DNA of 64,000 bases. It comes from Aquatica leii (lineage: Eukaryota > Arthropoda > Insecta > Coleoptera > Lampyridae). Where the stretch lies: the NCBI GenBank assembly GCA_035610365.1, contig CM069437.1, positions 55,142,093-55,206,092 on the forward strand, read 5' to 3'. The translations under genes were made by a program, and so were the position numbers. Below the pieces are notes generated by a model. The model was not told the DNA's origin. It saw only the letters and a list, made by a program, of their open reading frames with translations, and searched no databases. This document shows, one piece after another, positions 1 through 10,190 of the stretch (positions are counted from its first letter, which is position 1; the number at the start of each line of letters is the position of its first letter).

Positions 1-621
1 CTGTTGTTTCTTTTTACAATTTTCCGTTTCCTTAAACTTGCTCCCTGGTTAGCAATATTGTAAAAACTTATTCTAATTTTACTAATCAATATTCGATTCT
101 CAATTTTTCTAACCTTGCTTCCAAGATTAAACAATTTTCTTTTCTTTCTCCATCTATTCTTGTATCTTTTGCCGTTGTCAATCTTTTTCCTTTGTTTTTT
201 TTCTTACCAGATTTTAGATTGTTCTTTGCTCAATTTGGTTTGTAAACAAATTTTTTTAAAGTTTAATAATAATTTTTATTCTCAATCATCTGCTTCAGCT
301 ATGGGATCTAATATCTTACCTCTTGCTGCTGAAATCTTCATGAATCATATTGAAAATAAAATCATTTCTAATTCTTCTATTTTCAAGATTATTAGTTTTC
401 GGTTTAGATATGATGATGATTGCATTGTTTTCTTTAATGGTTCTTTAAATAACTTAAATAATTTTATTAATTTCATTCATTCTATTCGTTCTAACGTTCA
501 TTTTACTTATGAAATTGATTGTTACCATTTTCTTCCATACGAGATAATAAAATATATAGTTAATAATAATAATATATAGATAATAAAAAATATAGTTTTG
601 AAATCTATCGTAAACTTAGAC

Positions 622-952
622 GTCTTTCAGGATCTCGTGAACTGTGGCGCTGTAGTCTGTATATGTCAAAATATTGTTATTATCTGTCTTACAAACATTC
701 GCCGGTACATTTTTTCTAACCTTCTTTGCTTTTATCGTTGTATTTGTTATTAATAGGTCTTTAGTTATTATTATAAGTAAATTAATTATTAATTAATAAA
801 TAAATATCTGATTATTCTTAATTTTTATTGACGTGAGTGCTTTTTAAATAGACTAACGTTTTTGGAATTCAGATAGACTTGTCAAATTTTTGACTTTTAT
901 TTTATTAATTCCGATTTTCGTCTCAAGGTCACAGTTCACGACATAATGAAAC
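622..952. mobile_element. MITE copy 1 with ~25-bp imperfect terminal inverted repeats
   Basis: A 331-bp non-coding element. Its left end, GTCTTTCAGGATCTCGTGAA, and the reverse complement of its right end, GTTTCATTATGTCGTGAACT, form an imperfect terminal inverted repeat continuing into CTGTG. A second copy with the same ends and similar interior lies at 58923-59256, which independently fixes both boundaries. It interrupts the PLE-A frame between FEIYRK and the STYTD stretch. No clear target-site duplication could be settled; the flanks are only partly similar over 8 bp, so the superfamily is left open. Confidence 0.8.
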
Positions 953-977
953 GCCTCTACTTATACTGATTGCTTAA

Positions 978-2014
978 GGGGGTACTTAATGAAAAAAATT
1001 AAAAATTATCAATTTTTTTTTTTTGTTTTTTAATCTACACTATATTTTGCAAAGAATGCAAAAAATCGGATGTCTATACAAGGTTTAGTAATTACCTAAA
1101 TTTAAATGTAAACTTGGAATGACTTTTCTTGCTATGCGTTACACAAAAATTGCCTGCTTCAATGCCTAATAAATAAAAAATACGGCAACGAGGTATCTTT
1201 CTATTAACTGATAATGCTAGACCATTCCGAGCAACAATGTTTAGGCTAATCTGCCCATTGCATTTTTTGCACGAAGCAAAAGAATTCACCGCCGCACTCA
1301 ACGCTCTGATACAAACAATATCGAAAACATCAGTGCTTTCATACTTCAAATACTCGGGCAATTGATGTTTTATTTTAGAACCTAAAGAAACAGGAGTTTG
1401 TGTTGTCGAGCAAGGTTGTGGTGACTCCACATTTACTGAACAAGTTGCATTTGATGTCATTTCTGCAGGCCTTTTACCTGAAAACCGCCTTTTTCTTTTC
1501 TTGAAAACCGGACCCGTTCTCGGCATATTTGAAACGAGTAAAATAAAATCTCTACAATAAACGCAAGTAAAACAATAACACTACAATATCCGACAGGACC
1601 AGAACTTTAAAAAGCAAAAACGACTACTAAAGATGAAAAAACAAAACTTTTTTGTTTTTTGCTTCTCCTGTTGTATTTTTTCTATTTCGGTACACTTTTC
1701 TTCAAAACTATGACAGATAATTGAGTGTGTTTTTTTGCTTCTTATTCATGGCGACGCTAGTAACAAACGCAGCAGAGCGAATTTTAAAAATCCAGCTGGT
1801 TTTTTTTTTACTTTACCCTTAATAAGACAATAAAATTTTCAAACTTTCTAAGTCAATAAAAAATTAACTATTTCTTTAAATTAAATTCTACCTGCTGTAC
1901 AGCTTTAAAACTATGTAAAGAAAACGTGTTCAAAATTTCACAAAAATCGACTTAGTAGTTTTTGAGAAAAGTGTACCTCAATTTGCATGGAAAATGGCTC
2001 CGTTTAGTACCCCC
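978..2014. mobile_element. TTAA-flanked DNA element, ~1.04 kb, with Mutator-like protein fragment
   Basis: The element starts GGGGGTACTTAA and ends with the inverse, TTAGTACCCCC, giving a short terminal inverted repeat. It is flanked on both sides by TTAA (974-977 and 2015-2018), read as a 4-bp target duplication. Removing the element with one TTAA rejoins the PLE-A frame exactly (TDCL then IPFYSNHS). It holds one ORF on the minus strand (1092-1526). At 1 kb it is too short for a full transposase and looks like a deletion derivative. TTAA targets are known for piggyBac and Kolobok; the ORF does not look like piggyBac. Confidence 0.75.
1092..1526 (-). pseudogene. N-terminal fragment of Mutator-like (pfam Mutator/Kolobok-type) transposase
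   Basis: An open frame of 144 residues inside the TTAA element. It begins with a basic segment (MPRTGPVFKKRKRRFSGKRP), followed by a low-complexity Ser/Pro/Thr linker and then a region with the pattern DIVCIRALSAAVNSFASC-KKCNGQISL-NGLALS. The CxxC pair and the NGLA motif resemble the N-terminus of arthropod proteins annotated as Mutator-like transposase domain proteins. The DDE core is missing, and translation stops about 45 residues after the CxxC region. I recognise this by pattern only; a profile search would decide. The ORF is intact but the protein is truncated, so it should not be an active transposase. Confidence 0.5.
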
Positions 2015-2480
2015 TTAATTCCGTTTTATTCTAATCATTCTTATAATTATAAAATTGCTTCTTTTCGTTCTTTATTTAATCGTCTCTTTTCTATTCCTCT
2101 TTCTAAGTCCAGTTTTAATAAAGACTTTGATATTATTAAACAATGTGCTTGTAATAATGGTTACCTACTTTTTTTATATTTTAAATAATGTTTTTTATAA
2201 AGTTTGTTTATACGATTTCTTTAAAAAATGTCAAAATAATAGGGATGATAGATGATTATTGTCAATGCCATATGATAATTCTTGTTCTGCCTTTCTTAAA
2301 ATTTATTTTTATTTTTTTTATGTAAGACAAACTGGTAGAAAGATGTTTAAAGCAAGATTAAAAAAACATATATATTTTATTTTTAAATTCTGATATATTA
2401 AACACTCCTTTTTTTATAATCATATTTTATTTACCGTTTATTCTTTTTCTTCTCACCTTAATGTTAAATTTTTTTCATTT

Positions 2481-3378
2481 TTACAGTAAGTTATATATTT
2501 CGTTGCATTCAGGACGTACTTTGTATTGTGACAATTAGTACATAAATGTGCCACTGGTAACAGCAAGTGTAAAATTGGATACTCATTTTGTAGGAACTTT
2601 TAAGAAAAAACCGTAAACAAAATCCTGAAAGTCCGCTGAAAACTAAAGTAAAAAAAGGGGAAACAGTTGGAACCCAGAGTAATTCCAAGATTAAAATGAT
2701 CAAATGGCGAGAAAAGTTTTGCTCCTCTCAACCAAACATAGAGATGAGCTTTTGACTGTCAAAAAGAAGGAAAACAAAATATTCACAGATTATAATAAAG
2801 CTAAAACCTTCAATTATTTATCAGACCTGAACTCTTATTTTACAGCAATAAGACGTATCATCAAGTAGTATAAGGAAATAGTTTTTGAATTATTATTTGT
2901 AATTTCTATCATTAATGTCTTAGTATTATATAGCACGACCAATAAAGAAATAAAACCAGAAATGAAAATCGTAACGTTGAGAGAATTGTTGGCCATTCAT
3001 TTGCTGCCAGTGAAGAATCCGGAACCATAACAACACTTAGCAATAGCAAAACAACAGAAACAAGAGCATCGTCTGTCATCATTTGGTCCAGGAAAATCTA
3101 TTAGACGTAGGTGCAACCAACGAATGTTATAAAAAAATGTCGACAGCAGGAAAAATGCTGCAAAAAAAACCAAAAAAGTGAACACAGAATGTACTGTTTG
3201 TGATATATTTTTATATCTCAATTGCTTCAGTGATAGCCATCCGTTTGTTTTAAAGTAGAAAAGAAGCAGGAGTTTGATTTCATTTTTTATAGTAATTGCG
3301 CATCGTCCGGTTATTGTGATTTTGTATCTTGTTATCTTAATTATTATTTTAATTTTATTAGTTTTCAGATTATTTATT
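2481..3378. other. Stretch without recognised gene
   Basis: AT-rich sequence downstream of the PLE-A endonuclease remnant. Short open frames occur on both strands but none has recognisable motifs. It may include the untranslated tail of PLE-A. Confidence 0.4.
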
Positions 3379-3445
3379 ACTAAGATTGGTAAACCCTTTA
3401 TGTTAGGAGTGGCTATAAAAACTACTTGATGAGTTTTCTTATGGC

Positions 3446-3480
3446 GACGTTTCGTGGAACGGTTGTGTCCACTTCTTCAG
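3446..3480 (-). ncRNA. Hammerhead-ribozyme-like core at PLE-B end (minus-strand arm)
   Basis: Exact inverted copy of the motif at 4953-4987: CTGAAGA, stem II arms GTGGA/TTCCAC, GAAAC and GTC, read on the minus strand. The two copies sit near the outer ends of the fold-back and point away from each other. Confidence 0.5.
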
Positions 3481-3794
3481 GCCAACTGAATTTATTAAAA
3501 AGAAAACAACATAAGTAAAAAGGCAGTTACAATCCGGTGAGAGCTACAAACTATTCTTCTACTTATTATAAATGCTGTTTTATAATTATAGATGATTACT
3601 TACGGAAAACAAATACAAAGTAGACTGGTCCGCAAACAACGTCATAAATATAAAATTAATAAATAACAAAAAACAAAGAACAATTAATGTAAAAATACAC
3701 GAAACCTCTATAACTAAATCACTAACAAACAATTTTATGGTCGTGTGATATAAAATATGAGCAATGCAAAGATAACCCAGAACATACCCAAGGT

Positions 3795-4337
3795 CTAGGA
3801 AATTTTTGAGATAAGGTTATTATAAACTGTACTAAGGTTGTTAGTATCAGTGTTAAAATTAACATTATTCTTATGTTTTGTGATAAATATCATTTCTGCA
3901 ACTAATCTTTTATGAAATTTTGGTTTCACATCTAATATAGAAGGATTATTAAAATCAAAATTATGTTGTAAATTAATGTGGTGGAGAGCAAGAGCTGATT
4001 CATCCTTTTTATTTTTGCAATCATATTGGTGGTTCTTAATTCTGTTAATAGTTTTTTGTTTCGTTTGACCAATATAACATTTATTACAATCCATACAATC
4101 GATTTTATATACAACATTATGTTTGTCTAATAACTTGGTCTTATCTTTAATGTTGGAATAAATAATGTTGTAAATAGTATTGTTATTATAAGTTGTTATT
4201 TTAAGGTCCGACGTTGTTAAAATAGGAATCAGCTTCTTAGTAAGACCAGGAACGTTAATGATTTTAGAAAATTTACAGAGAGAATTATTTTGAATAGATG
4301 GTGATGGAGTACCGTTGTTAGTGTTAGCGTGAAACAA
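3795..4337 (-). pseudogene. PLE-B GIY-YIG endonuclease C-terminal fragment
   Basis: Open frame of 180 residues, the C-terminal third of a Penelope-like polyprotein. From the N-terminus it shows the inter-domain linker (GLTKKLIPILTTSDLKITTY), then the GIY-YIG nuclease: VVYKIDCMDCNKCYIGQTKQ with the conserved Tyr, Cys pair and YIGQT, followed by the downstream Arg/His helix (INRIKNHQYDC), a His-rich LALHHINLQH segment and the EMIFI motif with its conserved Glu. The frame is uninterrupted to the natural-looking stop. The RT is absent, so it is 5'-truncated. The last 40 residues are repeated in the opposite arm of the fold-back. Confidence 0.75.
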
Positions 4338-4368
4338 AATTCTATTAATCAGGTTATTAGGATAATTT

Positions 4369-4638
4369 TTGTTTTTGAGTAAATTTTTTTTTACTATAAA
4401 CTACTTTTCTAAACATGCTCACCATCAAAAAATAAACATTATAAAGTCTATTAAAAACAAAATAATAAGATTAAGTAATTCCAAATTCCATATAAAAAAC
4501 CTTAATATACTTAAAATTCATAAAAGATTAGTTGCAGAAATGATATTTATCACAAAACATAAGAATAATGTTAATTTCAACACTGATACTAACAACCTTA
4601 GTACAGTTTATAATAACCTTATCTCAAAAATATCCTAG
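4369..4638 (+). pseudogene. PLE-B internally deleted fragment (post-RT piece fused to C-terminus)
   Basis: Open frame of 89 residues. The first half (FFTINYFSKHAHHQKINIIK...) resembles the region just after the RT of Penelope-like elements, where the Arg/Lys-rich helices precede the linker. At about residue 49 it jumps directly to the HKRLVAEMIFITKHKN tail shared with the minus-strand copy. The GIY-YIG core is therefore deleted while the frame is kept. It is a deletion product inside the fold-back, not a likely functional protein. Confidence 0.65.
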
Positions 4639-4952
4639 ACCTTGGGTATGTTCTGGGTTATCTTTGCATTGCTCATATTTTATATCACACGACCATAAAA
4701 TTGTTTGTTAGTGATTTAGTTGTAGAGGTTTTGTGTATTTTTACATTAATTGTTCTTTGTTTTTTGTTATTTATTGATTTTATATTTATGACGTTGTTTG
4801 CGGACCAGTCTACTTTGTATTTGTTTTCCGTAAGTAATCATCTATAATTATAAAACAGCATTTATAATAAGTAGAAGAATAGTTTGTAGCTCTCACCGGA
4901 TTGTAACTGCCTTTTTACTTATGTTGTTTTCTTTTTAATAAATTCAGTTGGC

Positions 4953-4987
4953 CTGAAGAAGTGGACACAACCGTTCCACGAAACGTC
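4953..4987 (+). ncRNA. Hammerhead-ribozyme-like core at PLE-B end (plus-strand arm)
   Basis: In order, the sequence shows CTGAAGA (fits CUGANGA), a hairpin with arms GTGGA and TTCCAC, then GAAAC, then GTC. This is the order of conserved parts in hammerhead ribozymes, which are known in PLE terminal repeats. Stem III would have no loop (GAAACGTC), so cleavage would need pairing between two copies through the self-complementary ACGT. One extra base sits between CTGAAGA and stem II, which is atypical. Activity is not shown. Confidence 0.5.
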
Positions 4988-5054
4988 GCCATAAGAAAAC
5001 TCATCAAGTAGTTTTTATAGCCACTCCTAACATAAAGGGTTTACCAATCTTAGT

Positions 5055-5934
5055 TGAACTACGCATTAGGAGGTATAAAACACTTTTCTTAATTATTTTT
5101 TACTTATATAGTTGAGTATTTCTTCATTTGTGTATCGTAAGCATTTATTTATTTCTTTCAATAAACAATTATAACAGCCCCTACATCTGCGCCAAGTAGT
5201 CTTTTATGTTATGATGAAAAGAGCAGAACTTCTCTTTTGTCTTGCCACTTGATTACTGCAATCTTAGAATTACTCTGAATTGAAGCTGTTTTCCCCTTTA
5301 TAATTTAGCTTTCAGCACACTTTCAGGATTCCTTTCCGTTTCTACAAAATGAGTCTCAAATTGTACCAGAACTTATTTTTGACTAAAAAAGAACGAGTTT
5401 GAAGTGTGAACCAACGGTGGTTCTGTTTGAAAACAGTTAGTGCTGAGATCATGTCAACCACTGTTGCCTCACATTAAAAGTCGAAGTAAAACCAGTAATA
5501 AATGCAATTTTAGATTTAGTATATGGGTTTCAAATGTTTACAACAAAATTGCCGTATGTTTATTACATTCTTGAAAATATAAATTAGAATAAAAGTAACT
5601 AACAAATGTAGAAGCATGGAAAAAACACTTTAGCAGCAAATTCCGTCTACTGTCAAGTGACGTGGCAATTTCAAAATCTAAAACATCCTTGAAAAATATA
5701 GTCCGTTAATCTTCAGAGTCGAAATTTAAGACGGAAGCTCCGATATTTCAGTATTGAAGTTGAAGCTTCGTAACACACTAATCAGTAACTTAGTGAAATC
5801 CGTTATGCTAATTTTGTTATTTGCAATTTAATAATGAGAGTGAAGAGTTAATATTTAACAGATTAAGAAAAAACAGTGAATTGAATAAATGAAATAAAAA
5901 TGAATTTTTAGTCAGATATCAACATTATATGTGA
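5055..5934. other. Stretch without recognised gene
   Basis: AT-rich DNA between the PLE-B fold-back and the coding relic at 5935. I see no motif-bearing frame, repeat or RNA gene here. Confidence 0.4.
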
Positions 5935-6318
5935 ATGACTACCACTATATCTAAAAGGAACCGCGTTAATCACGAAAGAGCAAGAGTTTTACAAGTAGTT
6001 GCTCAAAAGTGTAAAAACATAAATGAGTTTAGAAGGCGAAATACAATACAACATCAAAAAATCAAAATTCTGAAGATGCAAACACAAGCATGCAAATTAA
6101 CAGTGGCAAAATTGGAAGTGGAAGTGAAACTGCAAACAATTTTTAGAGAGTTCTAAATTTGATGTGCAGTATGAACACGATACTCTGAACACTTTATTTC
6201 AAACTCAGGCTTCAAATTCAAGTTCGGATTCAAATAATAATGAGAATATATCACAGGTAGCGGCCCATGTGATCGAAGCGTTTTTATTATCGCTTGCTAT
6301 GATTGTCTTTCTTTCATA
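5935..6318 (+). pseudogene. Unrecognised coding relic, basic coiled-coil-like, one frameshift
   Basis: An ORF of 73 residues (5935-6156) rich in Lys, Arg, Gln and Val with a heptad-like middle (KIKILKMQTQACKLTVAKLE). In another frame the coding appearance continues to about 6318 with KFDVQYEHDTLNTLFQTQAS, a Ser/Asn-rich linker (SNSSSDSNNNENIS) and a hydrophobic end. A single frameshift near 6150 would join them. It lies directly upstream of the hAT relic and could be part of the same element or a broken host exon. I do not recognise the family. Confidence 0.3.
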
Positions 6319-6607
6319 AATACAAAACCACTACATCAATTTGAAAATAATAGTAAGATTCTGAGCCAAATTCTGGCAATATATTTGTAATATTTCTACT
6401 AATTTTAAAAGTCGTCCTGGTAATTTGCAGTAAAATATTGTCATAACTTATAATAATTACTTTTGTTGCAATTTATGTGAACGATAAATTTAAATTAAGC
6501 ACATAAAGAACTATGGTAAAATTTGCTTCATTGCAGTACTTGAATTTCTTGAATTTTATTATGGCAAATCATTTGAGAAATTTATTAAAACAATAGCTGA
6601 ATAATTT

Positions 6608-7720
6608 AAATTTGAGAAATCTTGTTTAAGCGATTAAATCAGATAATTCTGCAAGAATTTTTACAAAATGATAAAAACAACCTTTTTCATGACGATTCAG
6701 CAATTGTAATTGCATATGATGGCCCTCCGATAGAGAAAATTGTTAACCAAACTTATTGTTTATTTACTGTTATGTAGTGATAGTTTAAAAGATCACATTT
6801 TCCAGCTTTGCGAGCTGGCCTGCCTGCTCTAGACCGACGAAGATACGCAAAAGCAAATAGTAGTTTTTCCGAATGACAATTCATTGCCGAAATGTTGGAG
6901 AATCAAACAAAGAAATGAGTTCTGCCGAAAGTATCCATGGCTCATCATCAAAAATGGCAAACTTGGATGTTCTGACTGCAGAAAAGTTAGTTTTCTCAAA
7001 AAATACGAATCTTCCTTAAAAATCAAACAAGCAATACTTGCGCAGCAATGGGTAAAAGTGGAGGTCAAAGAATACAACAAACACAAGCTTCTTTGCGAAT
7101 GAAATTTTGTGATCATGTCATTTTAAAATCGCACCAGACCATTGACGATCTCGATCAGAAGGTGAAATCAAAAGACTTTGATCTTGACAAATATGCTGCA
7201 AAAAAGCAAAACAACTAAACGTGTGTTTCGTACTGTGTACAATTTGGTAAAAAACTGTCGACCATATCTTCCCTCTAATATAATGGTTGTGCACGTCTTT
7301 TTAGCTCGGATGAATTCGTCACAAACTTGAGCTTTATGTACGATGTTTTATGTGAAATGAGTGATTTATTCCTCGAACTACAAAAACGTAACATTTTGAT
7401 CATTAAGAGACATCATTCAGAACCTGGACCTTTTGAATCTGAAGCATTAAACCCATCCTCGTCGCCAACTGTTGTGTTTAACTAATTCTATAGCCCCAGC
7501 ACAATAATTAAACAAAATGTCTAAAAGTTTATTTTTATTATTTTTCCAGTGCATGTCACTATCGTAACTACAACTCCTATATCCGCGATGTTGCCAAACA
7601 TATCTTTTTATAAGAAAAACATATCACTGGGAAATCGAAATTTGCAGGAGTTACTTTGCACGAGAGTGGTGGTCAAAACAGATTTGCTGCAACTGTAGTA
7701 GTAATACACCGCGCTCAGTT
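6608..7720 (+). pseudogene. hAT-family transposase relic, copy 1 (zinc-finger N-terminus plus later segment)
   Basis: Reads as LFKRLNQIILQEFLQ..., then a zinc-finger-like region at 6884-7102: KQRNEFCRKYPWLIIKNGKL-GCSDCRKVSFLKKY. The W, GC-x2-C and spacing match the N-terminal finger of KIAA1586-like/hAT transposases. A later segment at about 7333-7450 reads YDVLCEMSDLFLELQKRN, and about 7640-7710 reads FAGVTLHESGGQNRFAATVV. The DDE centre between these pieces is missing compared with copy 2 at 34420-35650. Stops and frame changes throughout. Copies 2 and 3 share these segments at clear identity, which supports one family. No ends or target duplication could be fixed. Confidence 0.65.
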
Positions 7721-8004
7721 CTATCAAAGTCTACAAAACAATCTCGGAAAAAAATTGCGCCATTTGCCTTTCCACCCCTAAATAGTGCTTTTTTGTTCAA
7801 AATGCAAACCGGCCAAATTTAATTTACATTTTCCACAGTGGCCATAAACTAATAGTAAAGATTACAAAGATTACTCTATTATAACTATGTGGAATACTAC
7901 AGTCAAACTTCTGCAGAAGAAATATTATAATTAATATAAACGCCAGAGTAACCTTTTTTTTCTCAAAATGCAAAAGAAGAAAGATCTAACGAAAGGTAGC
8001 ACCT
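7721..8004. other. Short stretch without recognised gene
   Basis: No supported feature between the hAT relic and the MITE end at 8005. Confidence 0.35.
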
Positions 8005-8172
8005 TCACATTTGCATTAGCATCGTTTACCTTACAATGTTATACGTTGTGGTTTTAGTCTGCGATATATTCAAATTTATTTGAATTGCGCAGGTATAAAA
8101 TCAGCTTGTCAACGTTTACACCTCCATAGCAGTTTTTTGCATAGTAAACGTACACTATAAGATGGCTCTACT
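8005..8172 (-). mobile_element. Partial MITE, same family as 10191-10890
   Basis: On the reverse strand it begins AGAGCCATCTTATAGTGTAC and continues through the sub-terminal blocks seen at 10191-10445 (TTTATACC...ATTCAAATAAATTTGAA...ACATTGTAAGGTAA). Only one end is recognisable; the other end was not found, so this is a truncated copy. Confidence 0.5.
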
Positions 8173-8945
8173 ATCATATTTTGTTTATATACAATTTTTA
8201 TTAACTTGATTAAAACTGAAACGTTCGCAGCATTTTTTATTGTCATGCAAAAAAGAATAAAGTCGACAAATAAAATATGTCATTAATTCTAGCAAACAGC
8301 CAGTACAAATAAATAAAACGTAAAAAACGATTTTACAGATGTAAAACTAATATAGCTTTCTTTTTTACTACAAATATCAAATTCTGCTAAAATTAATAAA
8401 AACTAAAAAAAACAGTTTTTTATTAAAAAAAATTATCTAATTTTTAATTATTTTTAAAGAGAACTTATTATTATATCACCGAAAAAAAACATTTAAATAA
8501 AAGCTAAAACAGTTCAATTTGATAAAATTTGTTTAAAATTTAAATTTAGAACAATTTATATGATATTTTCACAAATCGTAACAGTCAAAATTCATAACCA
8601 TTTTATGTTCTAAAATTCTCTTTTTCTAATAAATGTGTTTTCTGAGATTTTACTATGTAAATTAAAATAAATACCTTATTTTAGACATAAGGCCTTCAGA
8701 ACCCAAAAATCATTTAATTAAAATTGAAAAAAAAACATTATAATTAATTTCACAAATCATTTAAATAGATCGCCTGCAAAATCATTGTAACCAGACCAAC
8801 AAAAACTAAAAAAACAACTAAATTTTGAAAAAAGTTTGCATTAGTATATTTTTTATCGTGTTGTTGCAAATAAAGTAGAACCTAATCTCTAGTTTAAACT
8901 TAGAATTTTGTAATTCATCATGTGAATATTAAAAAAATATTTGTT
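8173..8945. other. AT-rich stretch without recognised gene
   Basis: Downstream of the truncated kinase-like exons. I looked for the missing kinase exons (a reverse-strand HGDFW-type motif) and did not find them. Confidence 0.45.
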
Positions 8946-8962
8946 TTAAAATACATACGAAC

Positions 8963-9326
8963 CTAGTTTTTCCATCATTGGTAGAATTTCACCGTAAATA
9001 CCCAATTCACAATCAAACAAACCCATATCTGCATTAAGTTTCAAGGAAACCTCATTTTCTAGAAGACGTTTGACAATCATTGACATCGATCGTACATTAT
9101 CACTAGTACAAAAAAAATTAACAATCGAGTACAGAAAATTTAAAAAAACTGACCTATTTTTTTCAGAAAAACTAACTTCAATTTTAAGCAGCTCGCCAAT
9201 GTAATTTTCTCCTGGTGTAACCAAATACGACACGTTAGTGCTCACTATTTCCAAATCACGCTTGAACTGTTTTTTAATAACTTCGTTCAGAAAACTTTTA
9301 GGAAAACAATCTTGTGCGATCGACAT
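8963..9326 (-). pseudogene. Truncated EcKinase/CHK-like gene, first two exons only
   Basis: Paralogue of the complete gene at 21750-23622. Exon 1 is 9154-9326 (173 bp, exactly the length of exon 1 in the intact gene) and exon 2 is 8963-9102. They are separated by a 51-bp intron with donor GTCAGT and a CTAG acceptor. Exon 1 reads MSIAQDCFPKSFLNEVIKKQ...VTPGENYIGELLKIEV; exon 2 reads SMSMIVKRLLENE...DMGLFDCELGIYGEILPMME. Both frames are open. A donor (G|GTTCGT) follows exon 2, weaker than GTAAGT in the intact copy. The catalytic exons are not found in the remaining 8.9 kb on this side. It is either a partial duplication or a gene cut by later insertions. A TATA-like CTTATAAAG lies 31-39 bp upstream of the ATG, as in the intact copy. 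Confidence 0.7.
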
Positions 9327-9400
9327 TTTGAAATAAAGATGGAGTTGACAACTGCTTCTTTATAAGTGAAATCAAAGTTTATCTTTCTCACGTATATTTT

Positions 9401-10190
9401 ATTCTTTTGAATAGTTAAGTAAATACTGTATTATTTTATGTATTAAAACAAACAATAATTGCTTTTTGGTACATTAATAAAATAATAAAAATTATATTCA
9501 TTTTATATTTTCATTAAATGAAGATTGTTTTATGTTTATTGTATATTTAAAAAAAAACGTAAAATGAATCAAGTAATTACTTCAGTAAATACAATCTAAC
9601 AATCAAAATATCTAAGATGCATAAGCAGAATACGCCCATACAAACTCAACATTGAAATGGATTACAAAAATAAGATAAATAGACTTAAGAATTAAACAAT
9701 ATAAAAAAATAATAATTAAGCAATTTAAAATCAAGGCCGAAAAGAATAATAAATATTGTTAATGCAGGTTATAAATATGTAAAAATGATTATAAAAAGAT
9801 TCAAATTGCATTACAAAAATTAAAACAATGTACAAAAATTACTGAATACATATGTTAAAGAAAGCATCACATTATTTCACTTTTCTTCATACAGTCATTT
9901 ATAAAGTTAATAAACGATGTAAACGTAGATACGAGTTATATCCACATATAGAAAACTATGAGTTGTACGCCGCGGCATAATTCTGCACATAATGAATTCA
10001 AATTTCAAATGTTACTGTCTAGTTTGCTATTTATTACAAAGTGTTTCCATTTGTTAGATAGATATAATTTAACTTTATTGTTATTATTCAAAACCAAACT
10101 AATAATTGTTATTAAATTTACTAAACTACAGTGGCGGATCTACGATTTGTGGAGCTTTAAGCTTAATAACAAACGTAAGTGAAATACGAT
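9401..10190. other. AT-rich stretch without recognised gene
   Basis: Very AT-rich; only short meaningless frames. No repeats with defined ends seen. Confidence 0.4.

Larger units (their letters stand above)
1..2480 (+). pseudogene. Penelope-like element (PLE-A) relic, RT plus GIY-YIG, split by two insertions
   Basis: Degenerate reverse transcriptase and endonuclease of a Penelope-like retroelement. The window opens inside the RT. Around 130-185 a motif-A-like stretch reads ILVSFAVVNLFP, where the family normally has SFDVV, so the first catalytic aspartate is lost. Around 295-345 is the motif B equivalent (SAMGSNILPLAAEIFM), and near 405-425 motif C, read as RYDDD. The frame runs to about 621 (FEIYRK), is interrupted by a MITE (622-952), continues for seven codons (STYTDCL), is interrupted by a TTAA element (978-2014), and resumes as IPFYSNHS...KIASFRSL. 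A GIY-YIG remnant (YVRQTGRKMFKARLKKHI) follows at about 2310-2375. Stops and frame changes show it is dead. The family call rests on motif order; the exact clade is not resolved. Confidence 0.8.
3379..5054. mobile_element. PLE-B fold-back: two truncated Penelope-like copies in inverted orientation
   Basis: Two arms of about 543 bp (3379-3921 and 4511-5054) are inverted repeats that differ at only a few positions in the blocks I compared, separated by about 590 bp. Both outer ends carry the same PLE 3' terminal sequence (outer flank of each arm: AAGATTGGTAAACCC). The minus-strand copy encodes the C-terminal GIY-YIG part (3795-4337). The plus-strand copy joins a piece from behind the RT directly to the extreme C-terminus (4369-4638), so its middle is deleted. 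The near-identity of the arms suggests a young insertion or gene conversion. PLEs commonly insert as partial, inverted or tandem copies. Confidence 0.85.

Noticed and set aside
622..952. Exact target-site duplication of the MITE (ACTTA or an 8-bp candidate)
   Set aside because: Neither candidate restores the PLE-A frame cleanly and the second copy does not support the same length.
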